Of a stretch of 41,577 nt of DNA, positions 17,168-23,632 are shown piece after piece; the stretch's first letter is position 1, and every line of letters starts with the position of its first letter. The stretch is from CAZMRW01 sp964568805. GTDB lineage: Bacteria; Pseudomonadota; Gammaproteobacteria; Methylococcales; Methylomonadaceae. Position numbers and translations under genes: made by a program. The stretch spans positions 1 through 41,577 of the forward strand of contig CAZMRW010000030.1 of the NCBI GenBank assembly GCA_964568805.1. The letters run 5' to 3'. The notes beneath the pieces are model-generated. The model did not search any database. It had not been told where the DNA came from and saw only the letters and a list, made by a program, of their open reading frames with translations.

Positions 17168-17876
17168 GCATCGCTAATTTTGCCCGTTTTTGCAACCAGA
17201 TGACGCCCAGCAAATCGGTGATTCCCGCCCAGAGCCTGTCCAAAGTGCCGTAATTTGATCTACCGGCTGTCCTGGCTCGATGGCTGACGGGTTCAGAGAT
17301 TACCTGCCCGCCTGCTCTTAAGATGAGTGCCGGCAAAAAGCGATGCATATGGTCGAAGTAAGGTAATTCCAAAAATTTCTCTTTTAAAAAAACCTTTAAG
17401 CCGCAGCCGGTATCCGGGGTGTTGTCGCCTAGCAACGTGGACCTGACAGCATTGGCAAACCGGGAAGAAAAAAGCCGCCATTTGGAGTCATAACGTTTAT
17501 TTCTCCAGCCTGCAACCATCCATAAATTGGCGCAGGTTTGTTGTTGATGCAGCAATACTTCATATAAATGCGGAATGTCTGCCGGATCATTTTGGCCATC
17601 GCCGTCCAGGGTCGCAATCCACGGATAAGTCGCCGCCCTGACGCCGTTGACTATTGCCGTACTTTGCCCGCAACTTTGGCGATGCCGAATAACTCGCAAA
17701 TTTTTAAATCGCGACATTGCCTGTTTTAACACGGCTTCGGTAGCGTCCTTACTGCCGTCATCGACGTATATGATTTCATACGCTTCAGCCGAACTCATCG
17801 CCTGGTCAATCTCCTCCAGCAACGGGATAATATTTACAGCTTCGTTGTGCACCGGAACAACAATTGAAATTCTCAT
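17145..17876 (-). CDS. GT2 family glycosyltransferase, dolichol-phosphate-mannose-synthase/ArnC-like
   Basis: A 243-residue GT-A glycosyltransferase with the N-terminal beta strand ISIVVPVHNEAVNI, the nucleotide-sugar aspartates in YVDDGSKD and the metal-binding LDGDGQND. It lacks the two C-terminal membrane helices of full ArnC, so it resembles soluble DPM1-type synthases that charge polyprenyl phosphate. It is the first gene of the operon whose last gene would use the charged lipid. Confidence 0.9.
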   Translation of the reverse strand: MRISIVVPVHNEAVNIIPLLEEIDQAMSSAEAYEIIYVDDGSKDATEAVLKQAMSRFKNLRVIRHRQSCGQSTAIVNGVRAATYPWIATLDGDGQNDPADIPHLYEVLLHQQQTCANLWMVAGWRNKRYDSKWRLFSSRFANAVRSTLLGDNTPDTGCGLKVFLKEKFLELPYFDHMHRFLPALILRAGGQVISEPVSHRARTAGRSNYGTLDRLWAGITDLLGVIWLQKRAKLAMLEEIERG

Positions 17877-17999
17877 AAAATTTTATTTGCTTTTCTCAAA
17901 ACTGAGTCTGATGCTGATCGATTGAAATGTGCCATTATGAAACTTCAAAAGTTAAAAATGAGTTAAATCAATATTAAATTTTCGTTAACTAAAAAATTT

Positions 18000-18038
18000 C
18001 AAAAAAAAAGGCTGCATCTTTTACGATTTGCAGCCTTT
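18000..18038 (-). terminator. Rho-independent terminator of rplM-rpsI
   Basis: On the minus strand GGCTGCA (18029-18035) and TGCAGCC (18010-18016) form a 7-bp stem with a 12-base loop, followed by nine T (18001-18009). It lies about 45 bp after the rpsI stop. Confidence 0.9.
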
Positions 18039-18080
18039 TCAGTTATGCAGCCAAAGGCCACATTAAAATAATTAAAACGA

Positions 18081-18473
18081 TTAACGCTTGGAGTATTGAG
18101 GGCGTTTTCTGGCTTTGTGTAAACCCACTTTTTTACGCTCTACTATACGGGAGTCGCGAGTTACAAAACCCGCTTTCCGTAAAGGCGAACGCAAGGCTTC
18201 ATCATAGGCCATTAAAGCGCGTGTCAAGCCATGACGTATTGCGCCTGCCTGACCGGAAGGACCACCGCCTTTAACAATGACATTGATATCAAATTTGCTT
18301 TCCATGTCAACACATTCCAGTGGTTGACGAGAAACCATCTGGTCGGTTTTCCGGCCAAAATATTCTTCGATAGTTTTTTGGTTGATGGTGATTTTGCCAG
18401 TGCCTGATGTTGCGTAAACACGTGCTATTGCACTTTTACGACGACCTGTACCATAATATTGAGCTGCTGCCAT
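18081..18473 (-). CDS. rpsI: 30S ribosomal protein S9
   Basis: A 130-residue S9 with YYGTGRRKSAIARVY at the start, GGGPSGQAGAIRHGLTRAL in the centre, and the basic C-terminal tail ending KARKRPQYSKR that reaches the ribosomal P site. Full length. It follows rplM by 11 bp in the conserved rplM-rpsI order and is closed by a strong terminator. Confidence 0.98.
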   Translation of the reverse strand: MAAAQYYGTGRRKSAIARVYATSGTGKITINQKTIEEYFGRKTDQMVSRQPLECVDMESKFDINVIVKGGGPSGQAGAIRHGLTRALMAYDEALRSPLRKAGFVTRDSRIVERKKVGLHKARKRPQYSKR

Positions 18474-18484
18474 GGTTTACTCGC

Positions 18485-18913
18485 TTAAATTTCCAAAACT
18501 TTTGGCTGTTGAGCCTGATGATCGTGTTCAGGACCGGCATAAACCTTCAATTTCTTGAACATTGCACGACCCAACGGGTTATTGGGTAACATTCCTTTAA
18601 CCGCGGTGGTAAGAATACGATCCGGGAAAGTTTTTCTTAATTTGCCAAGGCTGACGGTTTTCAAATTGCCGATATAGCCTGTGTGGTGTTGATATAATTT
18701 GTCTTTTTCTTTATTGCCGGTAACGCCGATTTTTTCTGCATTTACTACAATAATGTAATCGCCGGTATCAACATGCGGCGTATATTCGGGTTTATGTTTG
18801 CCGCGAAGACGACGCGCAATTTCAGAAGCAAGACGGCCAAGCGTCTTCCCTTCCGCATCAACCACGTACCAATCACGCTTAACTTCTGCTGGTTTTGCAC
18901 TAAATGTTTTCAT
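18485..18913 (-). CDS. rplM: 50S ribosomal protein L13
   Basis: A 142-residue L13 with WYVVDAEGKTLGRLASEIARRLRGKHK, DYIIVVNAEKI, the YxHTGYxG loop and the C-terminal LxVYAGPEHDHQAQQPKVLEI. Full length. It is the first gene of the rplM-rpsI operon. Confidence 0.98.
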   Translation of the reverse strand: MKTFSAKPAEVKRDWYVVDAEGKTLGRLASEIARRLRGKHKPEYTPHVDTGDYIIVVNAEKIGVTGNKEKDKLYQHHTGYIGNLKTVSLGKLRKTFPDRILTTAVKGMLPNNPLGRAMFKKLKVYAGPEHDHQAQQPKVLEI

Positions 18914-18956
18914 CGTTACTTCGTCTTTCTGTTAAAGGCTCAATAAAAGAGCTGGA

Positions 18957-18985
18957 ATTCTACTAAACATTAATTAAATTTACAA
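18957..18985 (-). promoter_or_regulatory. Sigma-70-type promoter of rplM-rpsI
   Basis: On the minus strand TTGTAA and TAGAAT are separated by 17 bp, placing initiation about 35-40 bp before the rplM start. The -35 box overlaps the stop of the hicA remnant, so the foreign region ends exactly at this promoter. Confidence 0.6.
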
Positions 18986-19171
18986 GTTTATTTTATTTAA
19001 TGTTATGTCTGGAAAAGAAATCACAGCTTGACCTGAAATAATGAACAGTTGTGCATCTCCCATCAGCGTGCGAAACTGCTTGTGTGAGCCCCGTTGCCGA
19101 ACTTCGTTAAATCCCAATGCTTCAAGTAACGCGACAACCTCACGAGGCTTAAGAGTAGGAATATTCCCCAT
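18980..19171 (-). pseudogene. HicA-type toxin remnant with two frameshifts
   Basis: The start (MGNIPTLKPREVVALLEALGF, then RQRGSHKQFR) is clearly HicA, a small dsRBD-like mRNA interferase. After QFR the frame reads TLMGDAQLFII, while the next frame reads GRCTTV, the conserved HicA motif; adding one base at about 19066-19072 restores RHADGRCTTV. Farther on the first frame fits again (SGQAVISFPDIT), so a second compensating indel is likely. The C-terminus is short. The ATG at 19171 follows the hicB remnant stop, as in intact hicBA operons. A working toxin is unlikely. Confidence 0.7.
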
Positions 19172-19247
19172 GCTCAAGCTACAACGACATTTTGAGTACC
19201 AATAAATACGGCTTCCAAAATAGGCTCACCATCTTCAAGTGACCGTT
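19172..19247 (-). pseudogene. HicB antitoxin C-terminal remnant
   Basis: The frame ending in TGA just before the hicA ATG encodes SLEDGEPILEAVFIGTQNVVVA, matching the usual HicB tail (LLEDGEP ... EFVGTQ..VA). It has no start codon and the N-terminal two thirds are missing. The break lies right where the preceding cassette has its attC-like half site (GCCTAAC, 19250-19256), suggesting one deletion removed the rest of that attC and the start of hicB. Confidence 0.6.
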
Positions 19248-19249
19248 GT

Positions 19250-19256
19250 GTTAGGC
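19250..19256 (-). other. attC-like half site containing the relE stop codon
   Basis: On the minus strand GCCTAAC matches the RYYYAAC left core of attC sites, and the toxin stop TAA lies inside it, an arrangement common in integron cassettes. No matching GTTRRRY right core follows before the hicB remnant, so only half a site is present. A distant degenerate partner (CTTGAGC near 19173) is possible. Confidence 0.4.
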
Positions 19257-19505
19257 AAGCAATTTGTCATATTCCGCGTGAGTGCCAATCCAAACCCAAA
19301 GAAAACCACCCTCAATCGGCGTGGCAACCGCCCGATAATGAGAACCGACACGGGCAGACCAAACTTTACCGCACTTTTTGAATTGCAACGAGGGATGAGA
19401 AATATCCGCTTGCAGTAGTTGAAAATTCTTGTCGGCAAGGTTGCTGATTTCCAAAGGGAGACGTTCGTAACAAACCCAAAAACTGGAAGCTGTTTTGTGT
19501 TTCAA
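19251..19505 (-). CDS. RelE/ParE-superfamily toxin
   Basis: An 84-residue toxin of the RelE/ParE fold with FWVCYERLPLEISNLADKNFQLL, HPSLQFKKCGKVWSARVGSHYRAV and a WVWIGTHAEYDKLL end, typical of a compact ParE/RelE subgroup. Start is TTG, overlapping the antitoxin stop in TTGA, so the pair is translationally coupled. RelE members cut mRNA on the ribosome and ParE members poison gyrase; this sequence does not decide which. It is the second gene of the pair, on the same strand as the other presumed cassettes. Confidence 0.87.
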   Translation of the reverse strand: MKHKTASSFWVCYERLPLEISNLADKNFQLLQADISHPSLQFKKCGKVWSARVGSHYRAVATPIEGGFLWVWIGTHAEYDKLLA

Positions 19506-19702
19506 AGGTCTCTCGTTGTACCTGCTTCATGTTCGGCAAGTGCCGCATTGATAAGAAAATCAAGTTTCCCGGTATTCGAATCGACTTCAAGTTTTTTATC
19601 CCATCGAACTTGATCGAATTCAATAAACCACTCCCTGAGTTTTGAAAAGGAATCGTCATCTAATTCTGCAATGTGTTGCTCTAATAGTTCTAATTGAGTC
19701 AT
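19502..19702 (-). CDS. Antitoxin partner of the RelE/ParE toxin
   Basis: A 66-residue acidic protein (MTQLELLEQHIAELDDDSFSKLREWFIEFDQVRWDKKLEVDSNTGKLDFLINAALAEHEAGTTRDL in segments) with a helical N-terminus and a C-terminal toxin-wrapping region. Its ATG follows GAGGG by about five bases. The 4-bp overlap with the toxin and the size are typical of this antitoxin-toxin arrangement. No classical DNA-binding motif is obvious. Confidence 0.82.
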   Translation of the reverse strand: MTQLELLEQHIAELDDDSFSKLREWFIEFDQVRWDKKLEVDSNTGKLDFLINAALAEHEAGTTRDL

Positions 19703-19723
19703 AAAACCCTCGGTTTATAAAAT

Positions 19724-20055
19724 TTAGGCATACGCTTTTATTAAAAGATAACCTGCGAGTGGCACAAATGCAAGGAACACAACGATGCTTAGGCAGCCTG
19801 AACCATACCTTGAATTGCCACGCGAAAACTGAGGCGACCTGGATTGAAGCCACTTGGCATGGCACGCTGGGAAGAAAAATTTGGTTTTATTGTTACGCCA
19901 TACCTCAATGGTACGTTCCGTATGATGTGAAACTGTACCGCAACGTGCGCACTTAAAATTTTTCTCCTTGGCTGGCGCTTTGGTAGAAGCCTGCTCACAA
20001 AGGATAGGATAATGACGCCAGCGATAATAATTCCGAAGATAGCTTCCGATGACAT
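19724..20055 (-). pseudogene. Frameshifted zinc-ribbon membrane protein (cassette gene)
   Basis: The ATG at 20055, preceded by GGGAAG, starts MSSEAIFGIIIAGVIILSFVSRLLPKRQP, one membrane helix. The frame is then lost, and the adjacent frame continues KEKNFKCARCGTVSHHTERTIEVWRNNKTKFF ... ACHAKWL ... GCLSIVVFLAFVPLAGYLLIKAYA. Restoring one A at about 19966-19970 (CCAAGGAG to CCAAAGGAG) gives one protein of about 110 residues with helix, zinc ribbon, helix. The ribbon keeps CARC, but the second pair shows only one cysteine (FFPACH), so zinc binding is probably lost too. It begins 13 bp after the attC core, as a cassette gene would. Confidence 0.7.
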
Positions 20056-20067
20056 TTGACTTCCCAC

Positions 20068-20121
20068 GCCTAACACCGTGTTCAACGACGCGGACGCGTC
20101 CGCTGGAACACATAGTTGGGC
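20068..20121 (-). other. Integron attC recombination site
   Basis: On the minus strand the 54-bp site begins GCCCAAC (RYYYAAC, 20121-20115) and ends GTTAGGC (GTTRRRY, 20074-20068); these pair in six of seven positions. Inside them GTGTTC and GAACAC form the second (L) pairing, and the centre holds the perfect palindrome GCGGACGCGTCCGC. This R-L-centre architecture is that of a cassette-associated attC. It lies after the TIR gene and just before the zinc-ribbon gene, so it marks the junction between two cassettes. Confidence 0.75.
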
Positions 20122-20174
20122 CACATGCTCACGCCAAATGACTCCAAACTGTGCACTTCTCTAGTTCCCCTCCG

Positions 20175-20285
20175 CCAACAGGTATATAGGGAGCATTAGC
20201 GCCAGCGTAATGCGCCGAAGGGTCGAAAACCAACATGCGGCGCAATACGGCTATCGCCTATTGCGCCCTATGAATTGCGCCTTAT
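20175..20285. repeat. Palindromic repeat element at the TIR gene 3' end
   Basis: GGCGCAATA (20239-20247) and TATTGCGCC (20259-20267) form a perfect 9-bp inverted repeat, with related pieces (GTAATGCGCC, AATTGCGCC, GATAAGGCGCAA) on both sides. This pattern resembles small interspersed palindromic elements. The right edge enters the TIR coding sequence: its last codons (AIRRNS-stop) are read from it, so it probably inserted and replaced the original end of the gene. Confidence 0.55.
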
Positions 20286-21440
20286 CGCGTTGACATCCTC
20301 CCAGAACACGTTAGAACTTCTCCGAGAAGACTCAAATGATTGTAGCAGTGTCAGTGCTTTGGATTCATCCCTGATGAAAAATGGCATATTCGAATAACGG
20401 CAAAACCTGCTCAATATAATATAGTCCCAGTCATCCCGAGTGTGACCACGTGACAAAATGTCCTGGATTGTGTCCCGCACAAGGCGGAACAATCGTTCCC
20501 TTGTTTCCTTTTTCTTGGTAATTCCGGGAAGCTGCCCACGCAACTGACTTTTCGCCTTGACCTCCGCATCAAGGACTATCTCGTTGTACATATGGAAGTC
20601 TTGCAAGCCATCTTCCCCGCGAGTATGAGCGCAGAGAGTTCTGGCTTCCTCGCGCAACGTTCGATTACTGCTAATCTCTGATTCCAACACCGTATCTTGG
20701 AGATACTGTGTGGCATAGAGGGCGTCGGTCGCAAGAAAGTCACGTCCAATCTCTTCAATCAACAGGCGGTAGCGAGCCTCCTCCAAGAAGATGATCAGCT
20801 CATAGTACGGAGGCGTTGAATCAGCGCGCGCGTCTATTGATTGGGCTTGTTCTAGTACAGAAGGATCGTCTAGACACTCAGCTATATCCGCGGCGTGCAC
20901 CAACATCGATCGGACGCTGCCCTTGTTAAAAGGGTTTTCAAGTACTGTTCGGGGCTCAGGCGGCTTGCAAATTATGCGCGCCCTGGCTGGATCCTTCAGG
21001 ATTCGCCTTAAGAGATCGACGAGGGGCTGAACCGTTGCCCGCCAATTATTGTGATCAATTTTCTTCGCGTTTAGCTTTTCAATTGGCTTGAGAATATCGG
21101 GCAGCGTCGCTGCAAAATCGTCCCAATCGGCATCCCTGACGAGGACCGGTATGATTGCAACACCGGACTGGAGAGCTGTGTCCAATTCTCGTTCGAGTGG
21201 TTCAGTAAGCACCCATGACGGGCCGATCACCAGTAGCAATGCCACTGTGTTCTCGAGCATATGATCAACTATGCGTTCCCAATTGTCACCTGGCTCGATC
21301 TCGGAAACATCTTGGAAGACGCACTTTGGGCCGAACTCGCGCTCAAGCGTGTCAGCGAGACGACCCGTGTCTGCGGGTGTGTCTTCACGATGGTAAGAGA
21401 TGAAGATGCGGGAAGATTCTGGATTCACGTGGTTGACCAT
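20268..21440 (-). CDS. TIR-domain protein with uncharacterised C-terminal domain
   Basis: The N-terminal 130 residues are a TIR domain: RIFISYHREDTPADTGRLADTLEREFG, VFQDVSEIEPGDNWE, LLLVIGPSWV, IIPVLV. The glutamate of the IEPG motif aligns with the catalytic glutamate of TIR NAD hydrolases, so NAD cleavage is plausible. The remaining 240 or so residues are alpha-helical with no motif I recognise. I use the ATG at 21440; the frame also opens at TTG 21482, which lies inside the attI-like core. It is the first cassette after a Pc-like promoter. TIR proteins in mobile islands often serve phage defence, but no partner (ThsA, SIR2, Argonaute) is nearby. The last six residues derive from a repeat element. 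Confidence 0.85.
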   Translation of the reverse strand: MVNHVNPESSRIFISYHREDTPADTGRLADTLEREFGPKCVFQDVSEIEPGDNWERIVDHMLENTVALLLVIGPSWVLTEPLERELDTALQSGVAIIPVLVRDADWDDFAATLPDILKPIEKLNAKKIDHNNWRATVQPLVDLLRRILKDPARARIICKPPEPRTVLENPFNKGSVRSMLVHAADIAECLDDPSVLEQAQSIDARADSTPPYYELIIFLEEARYRLLIEEIGRDFLATDALYATQYLQDTVLESEISSNRTLREEARTLCAHTRGEDGLQDFHMYNEIVLDAEVKAKSQLRGQLPGITKKKETRERLFRLVRDTIQDILSRGHTRDDWDYIILSRFCRYSNMPFFIRDESKALTLLQSFESSRRSSNVFWEDVNAIRRNS

Positions 21441-21470
21441 GGTCTCAGACGAACTGTTCTGATACAGCCT

Positions 21471-21477
21471 GCTCAAC
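21471..21477 (-). other. attI-like crossover core GTTGAGC
   Basis: The minus strand reads GTTGAGC, matching GTTRRRY. It is 35 bp before the TIR ATG and downstream of the Pc-like promoter, where an integron attI crossover point should be. The match is short, so the call rests mainly on position relative to the integrase fragment and the attC. Confidence 0.45.
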
Positions 21478-21488
21478 GACAATTAGCC

Positions 21489-21517
21489 ATCCTAAATGAC
21501 GCAAAATATTGCGTCAA
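21489..21517 (-). promoter_or_regulatory. Pc-like promoter for the cassettes, with palindrome
   Basis: Minus strand TTGACG (21517-21512) and TAGGAT (21494-21489) are 17 bp apart, directed into the TIR gene. A perfect inverted repeat, TGACGCAA-AATA-TTGCGTCA (21497-21516), fills the -35 box and spacer. It may be an operator or an integrase-related structure. Confidence 0.5.
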
Positions 21518-21597
21518 AGGGTTGCCTAAATTAATCCAAGAAACTAGAGTTCTATATAAAACATTCATTTGAAGAAATTTAGCGAATCCTAAAAATT

Positions 21598-21780
21598 ATG
21601 CAAGCCCCATCAAATATTATTTCTGGGAAGCCGCTTAAGTGGCTCGATCAGGTGAGAGACAAAATCCGCCTGAAATACTACAGCACCCGCACCAAACAGG
21701 CCTATAAAGATTGGATTGAACGCTATATTTTGAATTTTGGCAAGCGCCATCCGCGAGAGTGTTGGGAACATATCTCCTGA
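21598..21780 (+). pseudogene. Integron integrase (IntI-type) 5' fragment
   Basis: The frame encodes the N-terminal SAM-like core-binding part of an integron-type tyrosine recombinase: KWLDQVRDKIRLKYYSTRTKQAYKDWIERYILNFGKRHPRE. It then departs from the family (CWEHIS-stop) and the next 170 bp to iscR contain nothing resembling the rest, so about 270 residues including all catalytic residues (R..HxxR..Y) are deleted. It points away from the cassettes, as intI does in integrons. Other tyrosine recombinases share this N-terminus, but the attC and attI-like neighbours favour IntI. Confidence 0.8.
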
Positions 21781-21880
21781 CAGCGTGTTCAAGAGCGCTT
21801 TTCGGCATTCGAGATTCGCTCAGCAGCTTCGGGACTCCCGAAATCCTGGTCTTGGCATATACACTAATTTATTAAGGTTT

Positions 21881-21914
21881 TAATAGTTGACTATTTTGCT
21901 TGGTTAAGTATAGT
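21881..21914 (+). promoter_or_regulatory. iscR promoter with IscR type-1-like site
   Basis: TTGACT (21887-21892) and TATAGT (21909-21914) are separated by 16 bp. The sequence ATAGTTGACTATTTT around the -35 box matches the left half of the type-1 IscR consensus closely and the right half weakly, suggesting autorepression by [2Fe-2S]-IscR. The regulatory claim is inference from this similarity. Confidence 0.6.
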
Positions 21915-21947
21915 ATTTGAATCTTATTATTATTTGAGGATCGTGTT

Positions 21948-22439
21948 GTGCGCTTAACCACTAAAGGCCGCTATGCGGTGACTGCCATGCTGGATTTGGC
22001 TTTTCACAGCCAACAAATACCGGTTACTTTAACAGACATAGCGACCCGACAAACTATTTCTCTGTCATATCTTGAACAGTTGTTTGCCCGCCTGCGCCGC
22101 GCCGGCATGGTCAAAGGGGTGCGGGGCCCGGGCGGCGGATATAAATTAGCCGGCAATGCCGACGACATCAATATCGCCGCCATCATCGCCGCTGTTGACG
22201 AACAGATTGACGCTACCAAATGCGGCGGCGAAGCCAACTGCCAAAATCACAATGCGTGTTTGACGCACGATCTTTGGATGGGATTAAGCGAGCAAATCCG
22301 TGACTATTTAAAAGGCATTACCCTGGCCGATCTACTGTCAAGGCATCAGATTCAGGAAATTGCCAGAAGGCAAGACGCGGAAGCCCAGCACATTATTGAA
22401 ATCCATCGTCAGTCCGGATTAAATGCCTGTACTGAATAA
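21948..22439 (+). CDS. iscR: Fe-S cluster regulator IscR
   Basis: A 163-residue Rrf2-family repressor. The winged helix (MRLTTKGRYAVTAMLDLA, YLEQLFARLRRAGMVKGVRGPGGGY) is followed by the cluster ligands Cys92, Cys98, Cys104 and His107 in KCGGEANCQNHNACLTH, the same spacing as E. coli IscR. Start is GTG with GAGG upstream. It heads the iscR-desulfurase-iscA cluster and should sense cellular Fe-S status. Confidence 0.96.
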   Translation: MRLTTKGRYAVTAMLDLAFHSQQIPVTLTDIATRQTISLSYLEQLFARLRRAGMVKGVRGPGGGYKLAGNADDINIAAIIAAVDEQIDATKCGGEANCQNHNACLTHDLWMGLSEQIRDYLKGITLADLLSRHQIQEIARRQDAEAQHIIEIHRQSGLNACTE

Positions 22440-22512
22440 CCGTTTAATTTCAAGCTTGAGACTGATGCAATCGGCGATTCCCCGCCAATCCGATACGCAA
22501 TAAGTATTATTA

Positions 22513-23625
22513 ATGATCTATTTCGATCACAATGCAACAACGCCGATCGATGATCGTGTGCTGGATGCGATGCTCCCCTATCTGAAAACCTTTTACGGAA
22601 ACCCGTCCAGTTTATATCGTCACGGCAGAGTCGTCAGGAGCGCCATCGATACCGCACGTGAGCAGGTTGCAGCCCTGGTCTGCGCTTCACCCTCGCAAAT
22701 TATTTTTACCAGCGGCGGTACCGAAGCGAATAATTTGGCTTTGGCAATCATCGGGCCTGATTCGGGCCTGGCTATTTCAGCGATCGAACATCCGTCGATT
22801 GTCGAACCGGCTGAGCATTTACACTCCGTGGGACATGAACTGAGCGTTATCGGCGTCAATTCTGACGGATTAATCGAACAGGACGGCATCGATAAGATCA
22901 TTGCCCGAAAACCCGGCCTGGCATCGATCATGCTGGCTAACAATGAAACCGGTGCAATCCAGGATGTTGCCCGCATTGCCGGTCAATTAACCGACAATGG
23001 CATTAAAATGCATACCGATGCCGTTCAGGCCCTGGGCAAAATACCGGTTGATTTCAATCGGCTTGGCGTTCATCTGATGTCGCTGTCCAGCCATAAAATC
23101 TATGGCCCCAAAGGCTGCGGCGCACTGGTTTTTGACAAAACAGTGACGATCAAACCATTAATGCGGGGCGGAGGGCAGGAGCAGGGTTTAAGAGCCGGAA
23201 CAGAAAATGTTGCCGCCATCGTCGGTTTTGGCAAAGCGGCGGAACTTGCAGGAGTCGAACATGCGGAACGCAGAGACCGGCTTCGTGTCTTACGAGATGC
23301 ATTGGAGACTCATTTAAGCGCCGTTCCCGGCCTGACGATTTTTGCCCGGCAGGCGAAAAGATTGCCCAACACAGTCCAGTTTGGCATTCCTGATATTGAC
23401 GGTGAAATGTTATTGATGAAACTGGATCAGAAGGGCATCGCCGTTTCCAGCGGATCGGCATGCGCCAGCGGCGGCAAGGAACCGAGTCCGGTATTGACGG
23501 CAATGGGCGTTGAATCCGGACTCGGCAAAAGCGCAATCCGCATCAGCCTGGGAGCGGGCAATACCGAAGAAGAAATCTTCACTTTTATCAACTTATTAAA
23601 ATCGTTGGTTTACCAACCTAATTGA
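22513..23625 (+). CDS. Cysteine desulfurase, short IscS/NifS type
   Basis: A 370-residue PLP enzyme that takes sulfur from cysteine as a persulfide. Key residues: His93 (IEHPSIVEP), Asp169 (HTDAVQ), PLP lysine Lys195 (SSHKIYGPKG), and catalytic Cys317 in SSGSACASGG. At 370 residues it is shorter than E. coli IscS (404) and lacks the C-terminal tail that IscS uses to dock IscU, closer to NifS-like members. No clear Shine-Dalgarno sequence precedes the ATG. It sits between iscR and iscA. Confidence 0.93.
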   Translation: MIYFDHNATTPIDDRVLDAMLPYLKTFYGNPSSLYRHGRVVRSAIDTAREQVAALVCASPSQIIFTSGGTEANNLALAIIGPDSGLAISAIEHPSIVEPAEHLHSVGHELSVIGVNSDGLIEQDGIDKIIARKPGLASIMLANNETGAIQDVARIAGQLTDNGIKMHTDAVQALGKIPVDFNRLGVHLMSLSSHKIYGPKGCGALVFDKTVTIKPLMRGGGQEQGLRAGTENVAAIVGFGKAAELAGVEHAERRDRLRVLRDALETHLSAVPGLTIFARQAKRLPNTVQFGIPDIDGEMLLMKLDQKGIAVSSGSACASGGKEPSPVLTAMGVESGLGKSAIRISLGAGNTEEEIFTFINLLKSLVYQPN

Positions 23626-23632
23626 GGTCCTT

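Noticed and set aside
19172..19256. A full-length second attC site after the toxin gene
   Set aside because: Only the left core GCCTAAC is exact. The best right end, CTTGAGC, lacks the essential GTT, and the interval between encodes a HicB tail.
19724..20124. Two overlapping minus-strand genes (129 and 111 codons)
   Set aside because: Each carries one half of the same zinc-ribbon membrane protein; a single missing base explains both.
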